Shown piece by piece: positions 1 through 11,415 of a stretch of DNA of 64,000 nucleotides. The notes under the pieces were generated by a model. The model had not been told where the DNA came from. It made no database searches and saw only the letters and a list, made by a program, of their open reading frames with translations. The stretch's first letter is position 1. The number at the start of each line of letters is the position of its first letter. Source of the stretch: Clarkia xantiana subsp. parviflora (lineage: Eukaryota; Streptophyta; Magnoliopsida; Myrtales; Onagraceae); contig JAPTYO010000011.1 in assembly GCA_036873135.1 (NCBI GenBank), positions 3,828,298 to 3,892,297 on the forward strand, written 5' to 3'. Made by a program: the position numbers and the translations under genes.

Positions 1-55
1 TTATCACAGTTAGTTAAGACATTTAACAGACATAAAGGAAGTGGATGCTGCTAAC

Positions 56-892
56 CTGGGTCTCTTTCACAGTGTATCTTTCGAGCAATGTCTTCTTCTC
101 CTCAGGTGTAAGAACCTGATGCTCAGGTACAAGAACATGCTCTTTAACATTAATTAGCAACTCAGCTTCCTGCATCATATCATTAAACATTTAATTAAGG
201 AAAACCATCATTTTTGGGTTCACTCCTTTATGATAGCTCAGAAATCTTAGAGGATAAGCCATAACCTAAGCAAATCTATCAATAATATATGGTGAAATAG
301 TTTGTTTCATTAATAAGCAAATGAATAACTAACCTGGAAAACTTCAAGGTGAAATTTGCCAGAAATTTCGCTTATGCATGTACGAGCAAACGGTGTCAAG
401 TTCTGCTGCACGACTAGTATAGCTCGGTAGACATTCTCTGATTTCATGTGATTGGTGTAAGTCTTCATTGTCTTCACACCAACCTTTGCTTCTTCCGGAA
501 AGAAGACATAAAGCTGCAAGCACCAAATCCACACCAAGAACAAATCACAAGATATAGTAATAATTAGATATAAAAAGTGAATTCTGTATAATGTTGAGCT
601 TGAAAGTCCACACTAGAACAAATCACAAGGTATATTAATAATTAGATATGAGAAAGTGGATTTAGTACAATGTTGAGCTTGAGCTCCATACCTGATCAGA
701 ACTGTCATTCTTCATTGATTTGTTGATGGTAAGATCCTCTCTTTTCATGTTATCACCGAATTTATCAACAAACTGGAATCTCGACATATTAATTTCAAAG
801 TCTCCGACAAGGTATCCTCTATCCTTCAGCATCTGCATCACAGTCTTGCGGATTCTGTGAAGTCTTGTGATATCTTCCTCTGGGAGAGGCAT
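56..892 (-). CDS. NRPB5: DNA-directed RNA polymerase II/IV/V subunit RPB5 (partial, 3' end outside window)
   Basis: RPB5 is a shared subunit at the jaw of nuclear RNA polymerases. Three coding exons are visible on the minus strand: 692-892 (67 codons), 334-513 (60 codons) and 56-169 (38 codons). All junctions are phase 0 with GT-AG borders. The 165 residues follow the family from the N-terminal [14 protein letters not shown] helix through [33 protein letters not shown] and the assembly-domain start [15 protein letters not shown]5 is about 205 residues long, so one exon of roughly 40 codons (the PRIQ...RPS end) lies left of position 1. The start ATG at 890-892 directly follows an AG acceptor; an ATG further upstream in the same open frame would lie inside the 5' intron. 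The identification is firm; which polymerase-specific paralog this is cannot be told. Confidence 0.95.
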
Positions 893-904
893 CTTGCAAC
901 TGTC

Positions 905-1125
905 ATTGCAGAAGCAGCAATATGTCTTAATACTTAAGACCACTTAAACACCATTGCAGAAGCAGCAATATGTCTTGTTACCTAAGACAACTTAAACGCC
1001 ATTGCAAAAGCAGCAATATGTCTGGTTACTAAACACCACTTAAAACGCCATTGCAGAAGCAACAATATGTTGTTACTTAAGACCACTTAAATGGTATTGC
1101 AGCAGCAGCAATATGTCAGGTTACT
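905..1125. repeat. 48-bp minisatellite in the RPB5 5'-UTR intron
   Basis: Five imperfect copies of a 46-49 bp unit begin with attgcagaagcagcaatatg at about 905, 953, 1001, 1050 and 1096. The array starts about 12 bp from the RPB5 start codon, inside the inferred 5'-UTR intron (893-1433). Confidence 0.85.
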
Positions 1126-1433
1126 TAACACCAATTTAACTCAGAACCCGGAAAATCATCACTTTAACTTATCAACTACCAAACGCCAAATTGAAACTTT
1201 AACCACTTAACTAAGATTACTCTTCTGCAAACATGTTCTTTGCTTAATTCAGAATGTTTTGCGCTAAATACACGCGAAACTTCATTGAAATTAATACGAA
1301 AAACACAAATTTGAAACGTGAGCTGGACAAATTTTGCAATTACGAATCTGATCTGCCCTAAAGACGAAGTAAGATCCCACTATGCACGATAAATTATACG
1401 CCAATACTTGAAGAGTATCCGAGTGAGACATAC

Positions 1434-1520
1434 CGTTGGGGAGTTTGCCGGCGAGGAGCAGCTGCGGCAGGAATTCCGATGCTAGGGTTGTTGACTCCGA
1501 CGATCAAAGAACCCGAGCTG
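1434..1520 (-). promoter_or_regulatory. Probable 5'-UTR exon of RPB5
   Basis: On the minus strand a GC-rich, ATG-free stretch ends in AACG followed by gtatgt (GT at 1432-1433). The matching acceptor is the AG just before the start ATG. This gives a leader intron of about 540 bp. The transcription start is not determined; the right limit is a guess. Confidence 0.5.
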
Positions 1521-2697
1521 CAATAATAATCCTCTTCTTTTTGCTTGTTATCTCTTCTGGGTTATGATGATCCTTCAAAAACGGGAATTCTATTGGGCTT
1601 TTCTTTTTTCAATGTTAAATTAAATTAGTAGTAGTTTGGGCTAAAAAAATAGTAGACTGGATCGGAAATGTGTTTTATATGTATCTGTGAGCCCAGTATT
1701 ATATTATTTTTAGTAAGATAATATAACATATAATATAATAATAATAATTAATAAAAAAAGTAAACCGAACTTTAAGTAATTTGTAAAAAAAAAACTTTTT
1801 ATGAAGGAAAAAAAAAATTAATTTTCGTGTAGACTGTAGACTCTATGATTTTTTATTAAAATATTTCAAAAATAGCACATGATTTTTTCTTTTTGGCAAA
1901 TAAATTCTCTTTATTTCAAAATAAAAAAGTGTTCAACCCGGATTACAATCTAATAACAAAATCGACAAAAGAGAAGATGATTGTAAAACGACCCAATAGC
2001 ACATGATACATAATCACATCATAACATGTTAATGAATAAATTAAGTTTGAGCCAAAATAAATTATGTGAATATTATCAATTTTTAATAACGCTACGTAAC
2101 CTTGTCTTTAAGGTTAAAAGGTTAATCGAAAAATTAACATTAATTAATCAATTAATAGGTTGCACTACGATCTAACGGTCACAATTATGACCGTCGGTTC
2201 ACGTTTAATTAGTTATTTAATTGGGTGTTATCAACGATTTAAACGCTGTATAATGAGTGACAAAGAGTGTGATGTTGTTCTATACCACGACAAAGACTGT
2301 GGATTCAGTTTTTTATTTATAATAATAATAATAAAGTTGATATTATTAAAAACATAAGTCTTGAAAAAAAAAACAATTACAATGGGATTTTTTTATAAAT
2401 CCAAGTGAATGTATATATAAACAATGTAGCTACTGGCATTATAAGGAAATTCAAATCAACAAAATAAGATCAAAGTATACAAACAGTAATAGGCAATAGA
2501 GTTCTATATAATATTCATATGTTATATATATATATATTTAGTTATAACACATGCACAGTGCAGAGCGGGGCTCCACGACTCCAAACCCAGGTCCATCCCA
2601 CGGGTTGCGAGACACGAATGACAAAATCAGGACGAGTATCCGCGGGTCAACGGATATTTGTAGTCCGTTGACACACCTACTCACTAGGGATACTGAG
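1521..2697. other. AT-rich intergenic DNA
   Basis: Low-complexity A/T tracts with no convincing coding signal. The short GC-richer piece 2550-2697 contains a 66-codon open frame with no recognisable domain and is left uncalled. Confidence 0.5.
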
Positions 2698-3092
2698 GAG
2701 ATGAAAAAAATCGTTTATTCTAGGGGAATGCCGAGAATTTATTGGATATAGGCGCAAGAATTCATTGTTTCAGAAGAATACCGAAGAACTGACGCAGGGT
2801 TGAGGAAAACCTCGATTTTTCATTAATAAACTGAATGCAAAATTAAGCTAACAGAGTTTAAATAGCTAAAGCGAAAACCCTAATTCTAAGATATATCCGA
2901 AATTAACAATTAAGTCCATACAGAACTGAAAATTTGCAAAAAAAAAAAACACAAAAAAACTGCGAATTTATCCCTCTAAACGATGGAATTTGGCCTTCGG
3001 ACATTGGATTCCACGGCAAATCAATGGATCTTGATTAGAATGTCGTTTCCGCATGAAAAACTCTATTCGTGCGCCAAAATCCAACACTTAAA
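2698..3092 (-). mobile_element. Solo LTR fragment of the TRIM-like family found at 42-45 kb
   Basis: This segment matches the LTRs at 42639-43072 and 44338-44774 over most of its length. It shares the stretches for aatcg-ttattctaggggaat, ggcgcaagaattc and gaataccgaagaa, and the terminal block gcgccaaaatccaacactt. No internal domain lies beside it, so it is a solo or truncated LTR. Confidence 0.75.
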
Positions 3093-3339
3093 ATTTCGGG
3101 TCGAAAATCGCAGAATTAACGAAGACACGAACTAGTTCCTTTCCGTAAATGATTATACTACTAACCCATCGTGTGATATGCTAGTACAACTTGTGGAATC
3201 CTCAAGCTTAATTATTTCAAACTTTGTATTTATTATCTTCAACGAAATCCTACTTTTCTTTCTCTTCGAAAATTCCACGCCCATATATTTCCACGTAAAA
3301 CTAGGCATCATCTTCCACGCCACATGCATGCTTTTTTCA

Positions 3340-3362
3340 CTATATATATATATATATATAAA
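3340..3362 (+). promoter_or_regulatory. Likely TATA region of the storage-protein-like gene
   Basis: A (TA)n run followed by aaccctag lies about 60-80 bp before the ATG at 3419, a normal TATA-to-start distance for plants. Its simple-repeat nature makes this a weak inference. Confidence 0.35.
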
Positions 3363-3418
3363 CCCTAGCTACCATATACACATAACCATATATATACATA
3401 ATTTCCTTGATCATCGTC

Positions 3419-3979
3419 ATGGCTTTTCATTTGAAGGTGACTCTCGCCGTAGTTGCCGTTTTAATGGCCGGAGCAAGTGGGTCCCTCTCCCGGAGTTTAA
3501 TGAAGACGATCGTCAAAGTGAACACGAAAGGTCCGTTTTTAGGGATCGTGGTTCCAAATGCGTACGAGATGGACCCGCTTCTGCAATCTACGAGCTTCGT
3601 CGCTAGTCCACGACTGCCTTACTTGGACATCCTAGGTACTAAATAAATCAAGGTTTTGATTACGTTGTTATGCATGTTAATTTCATATGTCGTGTATATA
3701 GTTTTTATATACGGTGGTGAAAACATGTTGATGATATATATATATGTTGTATCGTACGGCAGGAAGGAGGTTCCGGTTCGGAGAAGTGGGCAATCATCGG
3801 GTTATAGTGGTCATGACGGGGTTAGCCATGGTGTGTATATATATATATATATATATATAAATATTGATTAACATTCTTTCTTATAGTAAAGTAGCTAGAA
3901 AACAAACGTATCTGACGAGAGAAACTAGAAATTAAGATCCAAAAAATGGCGCATATATCTAAACAATGTTGTAATTTAC

Positions 3980-4019
<40 letters not shown>

Positions 4020-7000
4020 GTTTGGAGCTTTCTGGTTACTTAATTACCCTGAACAAAAGTGTTTGGCGGTTAACGGGTTAACTATATTAGGCTGTATATG
4101 AGGTTACGCTGACGAGGTCAATGCATTTTTGGATTATTCACTAAATTTTGTCGGAAAAGAAAAACTCACCGTGAATAAAAAATTCTAAACATTATGTAGC
4201 TGAATAGTAGTGGATGGGTCTAGGAACTATTAACATATTTTTTTTTCTTGACAAATAAAAAATGAAATTCCACCTCTTAAACCCTTTAAAATTGACTTTA
4301 TGCGTTAGAATTACCGATTTTGACACGTGTTATTTATTTAGATTATATAGTGGTGATTTTGAAGAGACGTATATCAATGCACTATTTGAATGTTGATGTT
4401 TCTTTTCTTTAGAAGAGTCTTATATATTACGATATAGGGGAGAAAAGTATGAAGCTAATTAGTGTGGTGTAGTGAAAATAAGAAGTTGATATTTGTGAAT
4501 GAAGTTAAATGCAGGGATAAGCACGCAATTACTACTAACCTTGTTTAACATCAAAGGCGTGGTGCATTACGGAATTGCAGGCAACGCTAATCCAAACTTT
4601 CAAATAGGAGATGTCACCATTCCTCAGTATTGGGCTCACAGTGGCCTCTGGAATTGGCAGGTAATTTATAGTTTGTTACGTCATTTATACAATCTAGAAA
4701 ATTATAAACACGAAAGATTTATAATAAACCCATAATAATTGTAATTTTCATAGTTTAAGATAAGGGAATATAACCTAAAAACTGTCATAATATAACCTAA
4801 AAACTGTCATATATTGTGTCTCCGTTAAATTTTGAGGTTGAGTTGAATAAAATCTGGTCACGTGTGTGAACACTTTTCAAAATTCCAAAAATACCGATTG
4901 ACCATAATTAGGGTTTCGGCCGATTCCGGCCTATTGCGGCCAAACCCACCCCGATTCCGACCTATTACGGCCAAACCCACCCCGATTCCGGCCGATTACG
5001 GCCAAACCCACCCTGATTCCGGCCGATTACGGCCAAATTCATTTCCGGCCGATTCCCAGCTGATTACGGCCGAATTAGGGTTTAGCAACTCCGATTTAGG
5101 ATTTAGGGTTCCGGCCGATTGTGGGTGGCCGGAATCGGAGGCTCTAACAAAAAAAAGGGACAAAATCGTCATTTCACCTAATTCCATTAAACTTAACTGC
5201 AAAATCGGACGGAAAACCAAATAACAACAATACTGAAAATTGGGATGCTAAATATAAACAGTTTAAATTTGAGACACCAAACTGACACTTGAGTCAAAAT
5301 TGAGATTGTAAATAGGTTCTATTCCCTTTAAGATAATTAGTAGAAAATTTTGACATGATTGTAGTAATTTTGTATATATATAGAGATATGGAGATGGAGC
5401 TGAAGACGAGCTTCCCTTAGAATCTAGTGGGGATTATACGAGAGACATCGGATACCTAAATATTAGTGCTTACGGCAACAATGGCACCGACAACCTTCTC
5501 AATAACGTCTGGTATCAACCTGAAGAGATCTTCTCCGTTGACGGCGTTCCTGAACTACGACAACACGCCTTTTGGGTTCCGGTGGATCCTAACTTCTATT
5601 CTCTTTCCAAAAAACTCAAGGTATATATATATATGGTTGTGATTTTGATTTACGTAAATTTCATATTGTTGCTAAATGATTAAGGGTTAGATGATCTTTT
5701 TTGGTGTCATATGTTTTTTTAGTTAAATATCCATTAACTACTATACTCTTTCCAAAAAACTCAAAGGTATATATATATATATATATGGTTGTGATTTTGA
5801 TTTACGTAAATTTCATATTGTTGCTAAATGATTGAGCTATAGGTTTTCAAATTGAATTTAAGGTAAAGCAGACTGTTGGTATAACATATTGACTGATGCT
5901 AGAACATGTGAAAAAAACTTTGAAAAATTCATAAAAAGTCATTCTAGGTTCACATGTCAATTCATAGCAACATTCTCTTTTCATTTTATAAACAATCATT
6001 ACTTGACGTGTGTCACTTGACAACTTTCTATGGATTTTTCACTAAAAATTTCACATTTTAAATTACTTAACATGTTTGACCCAAATTTGCTTTTAGTGCA
6101 ACATCTTTTAGAATTTTGGTGTAATACGTTTTTAGTTTGTTGGTTTTTGGTACATCTGTTAGTTGACTGTTAGTTTTGACCGTTCAGTAGCACGTGCCTT
6201 GCACGTGACCATCCTCGAATTTTTATATATATTTTAGTTTAGTCCCCCAATTTTATTCCTAATTTACAAATTAGTCTCTAAACAGTTCAATAGGACCCTA
6301 TGTCTAATTGACTTAGCCACGGTCTGACCCATGGCTGGGTCAAATGATGGTCAAGGTCCCCAAACTTGGGCGATCCTAACCAGAGCCTGGCCCAACCATG
6401 GGTCGGATCCTGACTAGGTTAATTGGACCTGGGGTCTAATTGAAATTGTTTATGGATTAATTTGTAAATTAGGAATACAAATAAGGAGAGTAAACTGAAA
6501 AAAAAAAATGAAAATTAGAGGATTGATCATGTGCAAGGCACGTGCTACTTAACGGTTAAATGATCAGCTAATTGATACACCAAAAATCTACAAATTGCAA
6601 ACTTATTGCACCAAACATCTAAAAAAACTGTTGGACAAAAAACCAATTTTAGTTAGATATGTTGTACTAAAAAAACCTTTAGGGCATGTTTGTTTGCATG
6701 TATTACCTAATACAAGTATTAGCTAAGCATCGACTAAGATATCCTAATACATGCTAAGCTAATACAATGTTTGGTTGAATCATGTATTAGGATATCCTAA
6801 TACAATGTTTGGATGAACTTTGTATTAGGATATCCTAATATAATGACTAAAAGACCTAAATGCCCCTTAATATATATGTACATTTTTTAAATATTACAGT
6901 AATTGAAGTCCGACCGGGGATGGCCGTAGTCCGCCAAGGGGTCACCGGAGCCTGGTCGGGGGTCGGCGGAGTCAGGACGAGGGTCGCCAGAGTCCGGCCG

Positions 7001-7702
7001 GGGGTCGCCGATGTTATGACTCGAAGTTGGTGTAGTTGTTATATTTTGGTCATTAGGTACTATGTATTAGCTAATACATGCTTTTTTGAATGTCTTAGCT
7101 AATACATGATTTACTATAGAAATGAGTATTAGCTAATACTCATGTATTAGCTAATACCAATACCAAAGCAAAACAAACAAAGTATTAGCTAAGACATGTA
7201 TTAGTATATCCTAATACATGCAAACAAACATGTCATTAATATTTGATTTTAATAAACATCTGATTTGTTAGAATTATACTCCTTTAATTAAATATCCATT
7301 AACTATATGCTGAATTATACAAGTTTAAAATTAATAATTTTGATAAATTATATATATCAGGGTTTGAAATTAACAAGATGTGTGAACGCAACAACTTGCT
7401 TGCCAAGGGAACCAACAGTGGCAAGAGTGGAGAGAGGAATGAGTGCCAGCATATATCTGGACAACAGCGCTTATAGAGCTTTCTTGTACTCCAAGTTTAA
7501 CGTCACTCCTATCGAAATGGAAACGGCAGCCATAGCTTTGGTCTGCCACCAACAGAAGAAGCCGTTCATCGCCTTGCGAGCCCTGTCGGACTTAGCCGGT
7601 GGTGGCTCTGCCATCTCTAACGAAGCTTCTACTTTTATCTCCTTAGCTTCTCAGAACTCTGTGGATGCTGTTATTAGCTTCATTTCTCTTTTGCCTTCAT
7701 AA
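3419..7702 (+). CDS. Bark/vegetative storage protein-like, MTA/SAH nucleosidase (PNP_UDP) superfamily
   Basis: Five exons: 3419-3635, 3763-3830, 4505-4660, 5384-5620 and 7361-7702, joined in frame to 339 residues. The N terminus (VTLAVVAVLMAGASGS) looks like a signal peptide, fitting secretion or vacuolar delivery. The body carries GIAGNANP and IGDVTIPQYWAHSGLWNW (exon 3), then the C-terminal nucleosidase core IEMETAAIALVC and ALSDLAGGG (exon 5). Glu280 and Asp303 align with the catalytic Glu and Asp of bacterial 5'-methylthioadenosine/SAH nucleosidases, so the active site may be intact. Poplar bark storage proteins and wound-inducible WIN4-like proteins belong to this family. The exon 3 acceptor is the weakest junction; an alternative AG lies at 4513-4514. 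Intron 4 (1.74 kb) is swollen by two transposon-like insertions. Confidence 0.9.
4745..5340. repeat. Dispersed repeat with internal CCGATTCCGGCC tandem, in intron 3
   Basis: The outer ends are inversely related (aagggaatataaccta on the left, taggttctattccctt on the right). The middle (about 4916-5070) holds several 26-33 bp units of the type ccgattccggccgattacgg. Related copies lie at 7745-7990 and 41388-41765. Probably a non-autonomous DNA element; no transposase. Confidence 0.6.
5598..5832. repeat. Direct duplication of the exon 4/intron 4 junction
   Basis: About 85 bp spanning the last bases of exon 4, the donor site and the start of intron 4 (5598-5681) recur at about 5745-5832. The second copy has an extra A before its donor (ctcaaaggtatat instead of ctcaaggtatat) and a longer TA run. 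Confidence 0.85.
6085..6680. mobile_element. Fold-back (long inverted repeat) element in intron 4
   Basis: The left arm (gtagcacgtgccttgcacgtg, ggtgtaatac, ttggtacatc) is answered in reverse complement by the right arm (gtgcaaggcacgtgctactta, gatacaccaaaaa). The arms exceed 200 bp around a GC-richer centre with several copies of a ggtctgacccatgg-like motif. No coding capacity. The same family occurs at 33935-34375 and once per defensin unit after 49600. Confidence 0.75.
6685..7235. mobile_element. MITE with TIRs, in intron 4
   Basis: Begins agggcatgtttgtttgcatg and ends catgcaaacaaacatg, with many inner copies of tattagctaatac and aggatatcctaat. This fits a non-autonomous TIR element of a common plant type, perhaps hAT/PIF-like. 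No transposase. Confidence 0.7.
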
Positions 7703-7744
7703 ATAACATCAAATTGGCATGAATTTGATCAGTTGAGTCATTGA

Positions 7745-7990
7745 GCGGGGAAAAGAACATATTCAGTGTTTCAGGTTTACTCATGTGTCAATTTGGTGTC
7801 TCGGGATTAAAATGTTGTTTTCGACTGTCTCAGGTTTCAATTATGTTGCCATTTAGTGTCTCCGTCAAATTTTGGGTTAAAAATTTGACAAATTCGGTCA
7901 TTTGATCAGCACATGACCGAATAATATTTAAAATTCCCAAATTATCCCTGGCCAGAATTAGTTGGGTGGCTCCCAAATCAGCACATGACA
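7745..7990. repeat. Second, diverged copy of the intron-3 repeat family
   Basis: The sequence gaaaagaacatattcagtgt, then blocks of the type ttggtgtctcgggatta and tgtctccgtcaaattttg, match the repeat at 41388-41765 and the reverse complement of 4745-5340. The CCGATTCCGGCC tandem is missing here. Confidence 0.55.
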
Positions 7991-8014
7991 TTAAAAAATA
8001 TTATACTTTTTCAC

Positions 8015-8108
8015 ACTTTTAAAATTTTACATATGTTACAGTTAAGTCCACCCTAGTAATAAAAAAAAGCAAAAGCATGGTGCTCCACAAGCATTGTAGA
8101 AAAAACCC
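8015..8108. mobile_element. Truncated MITE (AGCATGGTGCTC family)
   Basis: The right half of the family is seen complete at 27258-27536: acatatgttacagttaag, tccaccctagtaat, agcatggtgctcc and a final tagaaaaaaccc. The left half is missing. Confidence 0.6.
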
Positions 8109-8343
8109 GACTTTTTTTTAACGACCAAAATGAACTGAACTTTAACGGAGGTATTAAAATGGTACAAAATGCAAATGGTTGGTACTAAAAGTGTAGCAAA
8201 ACAAAAACAAGTAATATGAAAAGTGAATTCCGGTTAAATAAGTAGTATGAAAAGTACATTTATCACTTATTATATTCATCATACACCTTGATTTCAAACT
8301 CAGACAATACTATTGGCCAAAAAAACTCAAACAATTATATATA

Positions 8344-8625
8344 TCTACTATATTATATTAATTCAGCATCGGAAGCCATCTGGCCGACACGTGGATAGTC
8401 CACGTAGTCACCGTTTTCTAATTTAATCAGAATTTAATAAGGGTTCTCTAAATTTAGATACATAATATTGATTGGTTAAAAATTAAGAAGTATTTTTATC
8501 TTCTAATTTGGTCTCTACGCAATTTAAAAAAACAAATTAACTAAAAGTTTCCTTTTAAATTCATTATCTATACAGTTTGGTACCGGAAGACCATAGGCCG
8601 CCACGTAAGCAAACATATATATATA
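8344..8625 (+). mobile_element. Helitron 5'-end fragment
   Basis: Starts A|TCTACTATATTATATTAATTC and shows, in opposite orientation, the same roughly 270 bp terminal block (TTAATTC.GCATCGGAAGCC to CCGCCACGTAAG) as the Helitron 5' ends at 23695, 27137 and 19316. No hairpin/CTAG 3' end was found downstream, so it is truncated. Confidence 0.65.
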
Positions 8626-8927
8626 TATATAATAAAATAAATAAATAAATAAATAAAAGAAAGAAACTTTATTATAGCTTAAAAAAGTCACATTTTTTAT
8701 ATAATTCTATATAAATAAAAAAATCTAACTGAGACAACCCCTTGACCAAAAAAATTTGAGAAAAGCCAAATCCTATAATTTATATATATATTATAAAATA
8801 TATATATATATATATAAAAATTCCATTAATAATAAATAATATATATTACACATATATATAAACATTTAGGTTAATTTTATTTTGCGTTGGTATCCATTTC
8901 AAACACATCATATATATATGGCCATCC

Positions 8928-9000
<73 letters not shown>

Positions 9001-9269
9001 TTATTTATTTATTTACTACCATAAAATTTATAAATAATTTTACGCACTATTTAGTATATTATTATTTCATAAAAGACAACAAATATAAAGCTAAAATATA
9101 TAAATATAAAATAGTAAAAATTATATACGCATGTAGAGAAAAATATCTAGATTAAATTGTCAAAAGATTTGATGTTAATATATTGACGTATATTAAGTGT
9201 TAGTTTTAAAACCAAGCTTAGAGATTTATGTTAGTTTTATTTATTTTTTTGTCTTATGATGACAAACAT
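8626..9269. repeat. AT-rich low-complexity region with long (AT)n tract
   Basis: Contains an uninterrupted (AT)n microsatellite from about 8930 to 8993, flanked by (AAAT)n and (TTTA)n runs. Nothing coding. Confidence 0.8.
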
Positions 9270-9594
9270 ATTAGACTAGGTTATCATAGAAACCGCTTAA
9301 AAGATAGAGTTTATCATCGTTCCCGACAAAGCATTCTACACAATTCCCTGATTCAGTATGTTCAACAATTGTAAACTTCTCAATTGACGAGCGAAGATTC
9401 CATATCTGCGAATTGATGATCCAACAATATATCTGCGAGTGAAGATTCCATATCTGCGAATTGGTAGTGTCCCTTCTGTTGTTTCTGAAAGTAGTTGGAA
9501 GTGACAATACGGTAGACTACCGAATCTTGTACTATCTGCGCCTTTTGTTAGGATTATTTTTAGAACCTGATATATTCGCAACTCTAATAACAAC

Positions 9595-9595
<1 letters not shown>
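9270..9595. other. Unassigned segment with an internal 47-bp direct duplication
   Basis: The block gaagattccatatctgcgaatt occurs at about 9396 and again at about 9443. The segment differs in composition from its AT surroundings and may be a transposon fragment. No family was recognised. A (TA)n run follows at 9599-9630. Confidence 0.35.
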
Positions 9596-9633
<38 letters not shown>

Positions 9634-9889
9634 ATAAAAATTCGAAATTAACCCGCTCATTTAACCCGATTAATTGATTAAGTCTAGTAGTTTAAAATAA
9701 CAGAGAACGTGGTTATGAAGTCATTAGGTGCTACGTACCTAACGTGATTAGAGACGTGTCACCTAACATTATTGTATACTTAAGATATAATGCTAATTAG
9801 GGCAAGTATGTAATGAATGTTGAATCGTGATTGATTATAAATCTAATCTATCTATATATCAATAAATATGTCTTAATTAAGACTAGTAT

Positions 9890-10045
9890 GCAGTAGTGGT
9901 ATAATGGTTAAAAACGTTTATTCGCATGTTATTTGTTCACCAACATCATGTTCCTTTGTATCCTGACCCGACCATATGGGTGACATTGTATGATCGAGTC
10001 GTAGTCCCCCTGATGGGAAAGTTTTCGGCCAACCTCACGGGTTCA
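9890..10045 (+). mobile_element. tRNA-derived SINE-like sequence
   Basis: Starts with gcagtagtggtataatggtt, which resembles a pol III A box of a tRNA. About 100 bp later gatcgagtcgtagtccccct resembles a degraded B box. No clean tail or target duplication is seen. Confidence 0.4.
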
Positions 10046-10079
10046 CTTTTAATATGTTTACTCCAAATAAACTCTACTC

Positions 10080-10480
10080 AGCTCAAATAGCCGAATTTGA
10101 GCTCCAGCTCTTCCGAACCTAGATTTTCAAACTTAACTTGACTCAAAACTTGCTCGATTAAGCTCAAATAGTAAGGCTTACGAACAGGTTCAAGCCAAGT
10201 ATATTCAAACTTGAATTCGAGTAAGCTGATTTCCTGTAGCTCCAAGTAGATTTTCAAACTTAAACGTGACTCAGAACTTGCTCGACGGAGCTCAATTTCG
10301 ACTTAATTAAGCTCAAATAGTAAGGTTCGAGGTATGATAAGCCTGAACTCGACTCGAAGTTTGCTAACCTGATTGATCATCACGTGACTTTTGTAAACCC
10401 AACATGTGTATTAATATATACATAAAACTCGATAAAGCTCGTGAACAAGTTTAAACCGAGTATATCTGAATTCGAATATT
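10080..10480. repeat. Repeat with two diverged internal copies
   Basis: The block tagattttcaaacttaacttgactca...gctcaaatagtaagg at about 10121-10173 recurs with changes at about 10248-10324. The whole is rich in gagctc/gctcga words, typical of plant non-autonomous DNA elements. The stretch 10481-11030 shows nothing coding that I can support. Confidence 0.45.
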
Positions 10481-11036
10481 AATAGTGTCATTGTAGCTTG
10501 TTAAAAAAAAACTTCAAAAAAAAAATTGGGTTATAGATCCACCTTACGAGAAGGTGGGTAGCCTTAACCGGATGTGTTAACAGGTAAGCTCGTAAGCTGT
10601 TCCCATCCCTGTCAGGGGAGATGCCAACCATCTCTCCTTTCTACGAACACATTCTTTTCTTCCTTTAAAACCACTTATATACTACTTCTATATTCCACTG
10701 CCAAACGGTGTGGTACAATCACCAAACTTCAGAAACACTCCATTCCACCCCCTCAAATCTTTTGTCCAACTAATTTCGTCCTCAAATTTGCAACATTGTA
10801 CAGCAATCATCATATTTACTCAACTCAACAAAATGATGATTACAGCATTAAGTAACCATTAGTAGTGGTATTACATCAAAGTGAAATACAAAACATTGCT
10901 TCTCAGCATACAAATACATGGTAAACCACAAAGCTGCTATACTCAAATGTGGCAAAATCTCGAATCGCATTGAAGTAAGCTTAACCAAATTGAAAGAACT
11001 TGATGGTGCAGATATATATAAATCTCTACTCCGTTC

Positions 11037-11145
11037 TTAGATTGCTCTCGAGTATCTCTGCTTTCAACTTATAATGGAGCCGATCGAACCGACTAAACCC
11101 AGTCCTCTCGTCTCCTGCATAGTCAGCTGTGAGGAGTCGTACAAC
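11037..11145 (-). pseudogene. Orphan exon-like segment (C-terminal 36 codons of an unidentified protein)
   Basis: On the minus strand an open frame reads RLLTADYAGDERTGF, then SRFDRLHYKLKAEILES, and a TAG stop at 11037-11039. Its composition is that of real coding sequence. The frame ends upstream against an unrelated A-rich repeat (11146-11290). No acceptor or further exons are seen before the glucose-transporter stop codon at 11416. It may be a terminal exon cut off by an insertion, or a captured fragment. The protein family was not recognised. Confidence 0.35.
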
Positions 11146-11415
11146 AAAAAGGCAAAAATTCAGTCACCAAATCATAAACTTTGAATTGGCCAAAAAAATC
11201 ATAAACTTTGCTAAAATAGTACCCAAAAAAAGACTATTACTGTGCAACTGGCATCTTTATACTGATGGAAAAATCAAAATAGACCCAAGACGGTTGTGTT
11301 TCTCTCTGTTTCGTGACTTTGATTAGGCGAATACTTAAAAAAGCATACTTTCTAGGCCATTGAATAATTAAGCATCCAAGAGACAAAGGAGAGGACAATA
11401 GATAGTGACCTTTAA

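Noticed and set aside
905..1125. Possible CRISPR-like spacing of repeats
   Set aside because: Head-to-tail minisatellite without unique spacers in a plant nuclear gene.
4862..5224. 120-codon ORF in storage-protein intron 3
   Set aside because: Translation of the CCGATTCCGGCC tandem; it lies inside an intron and is repetitive.
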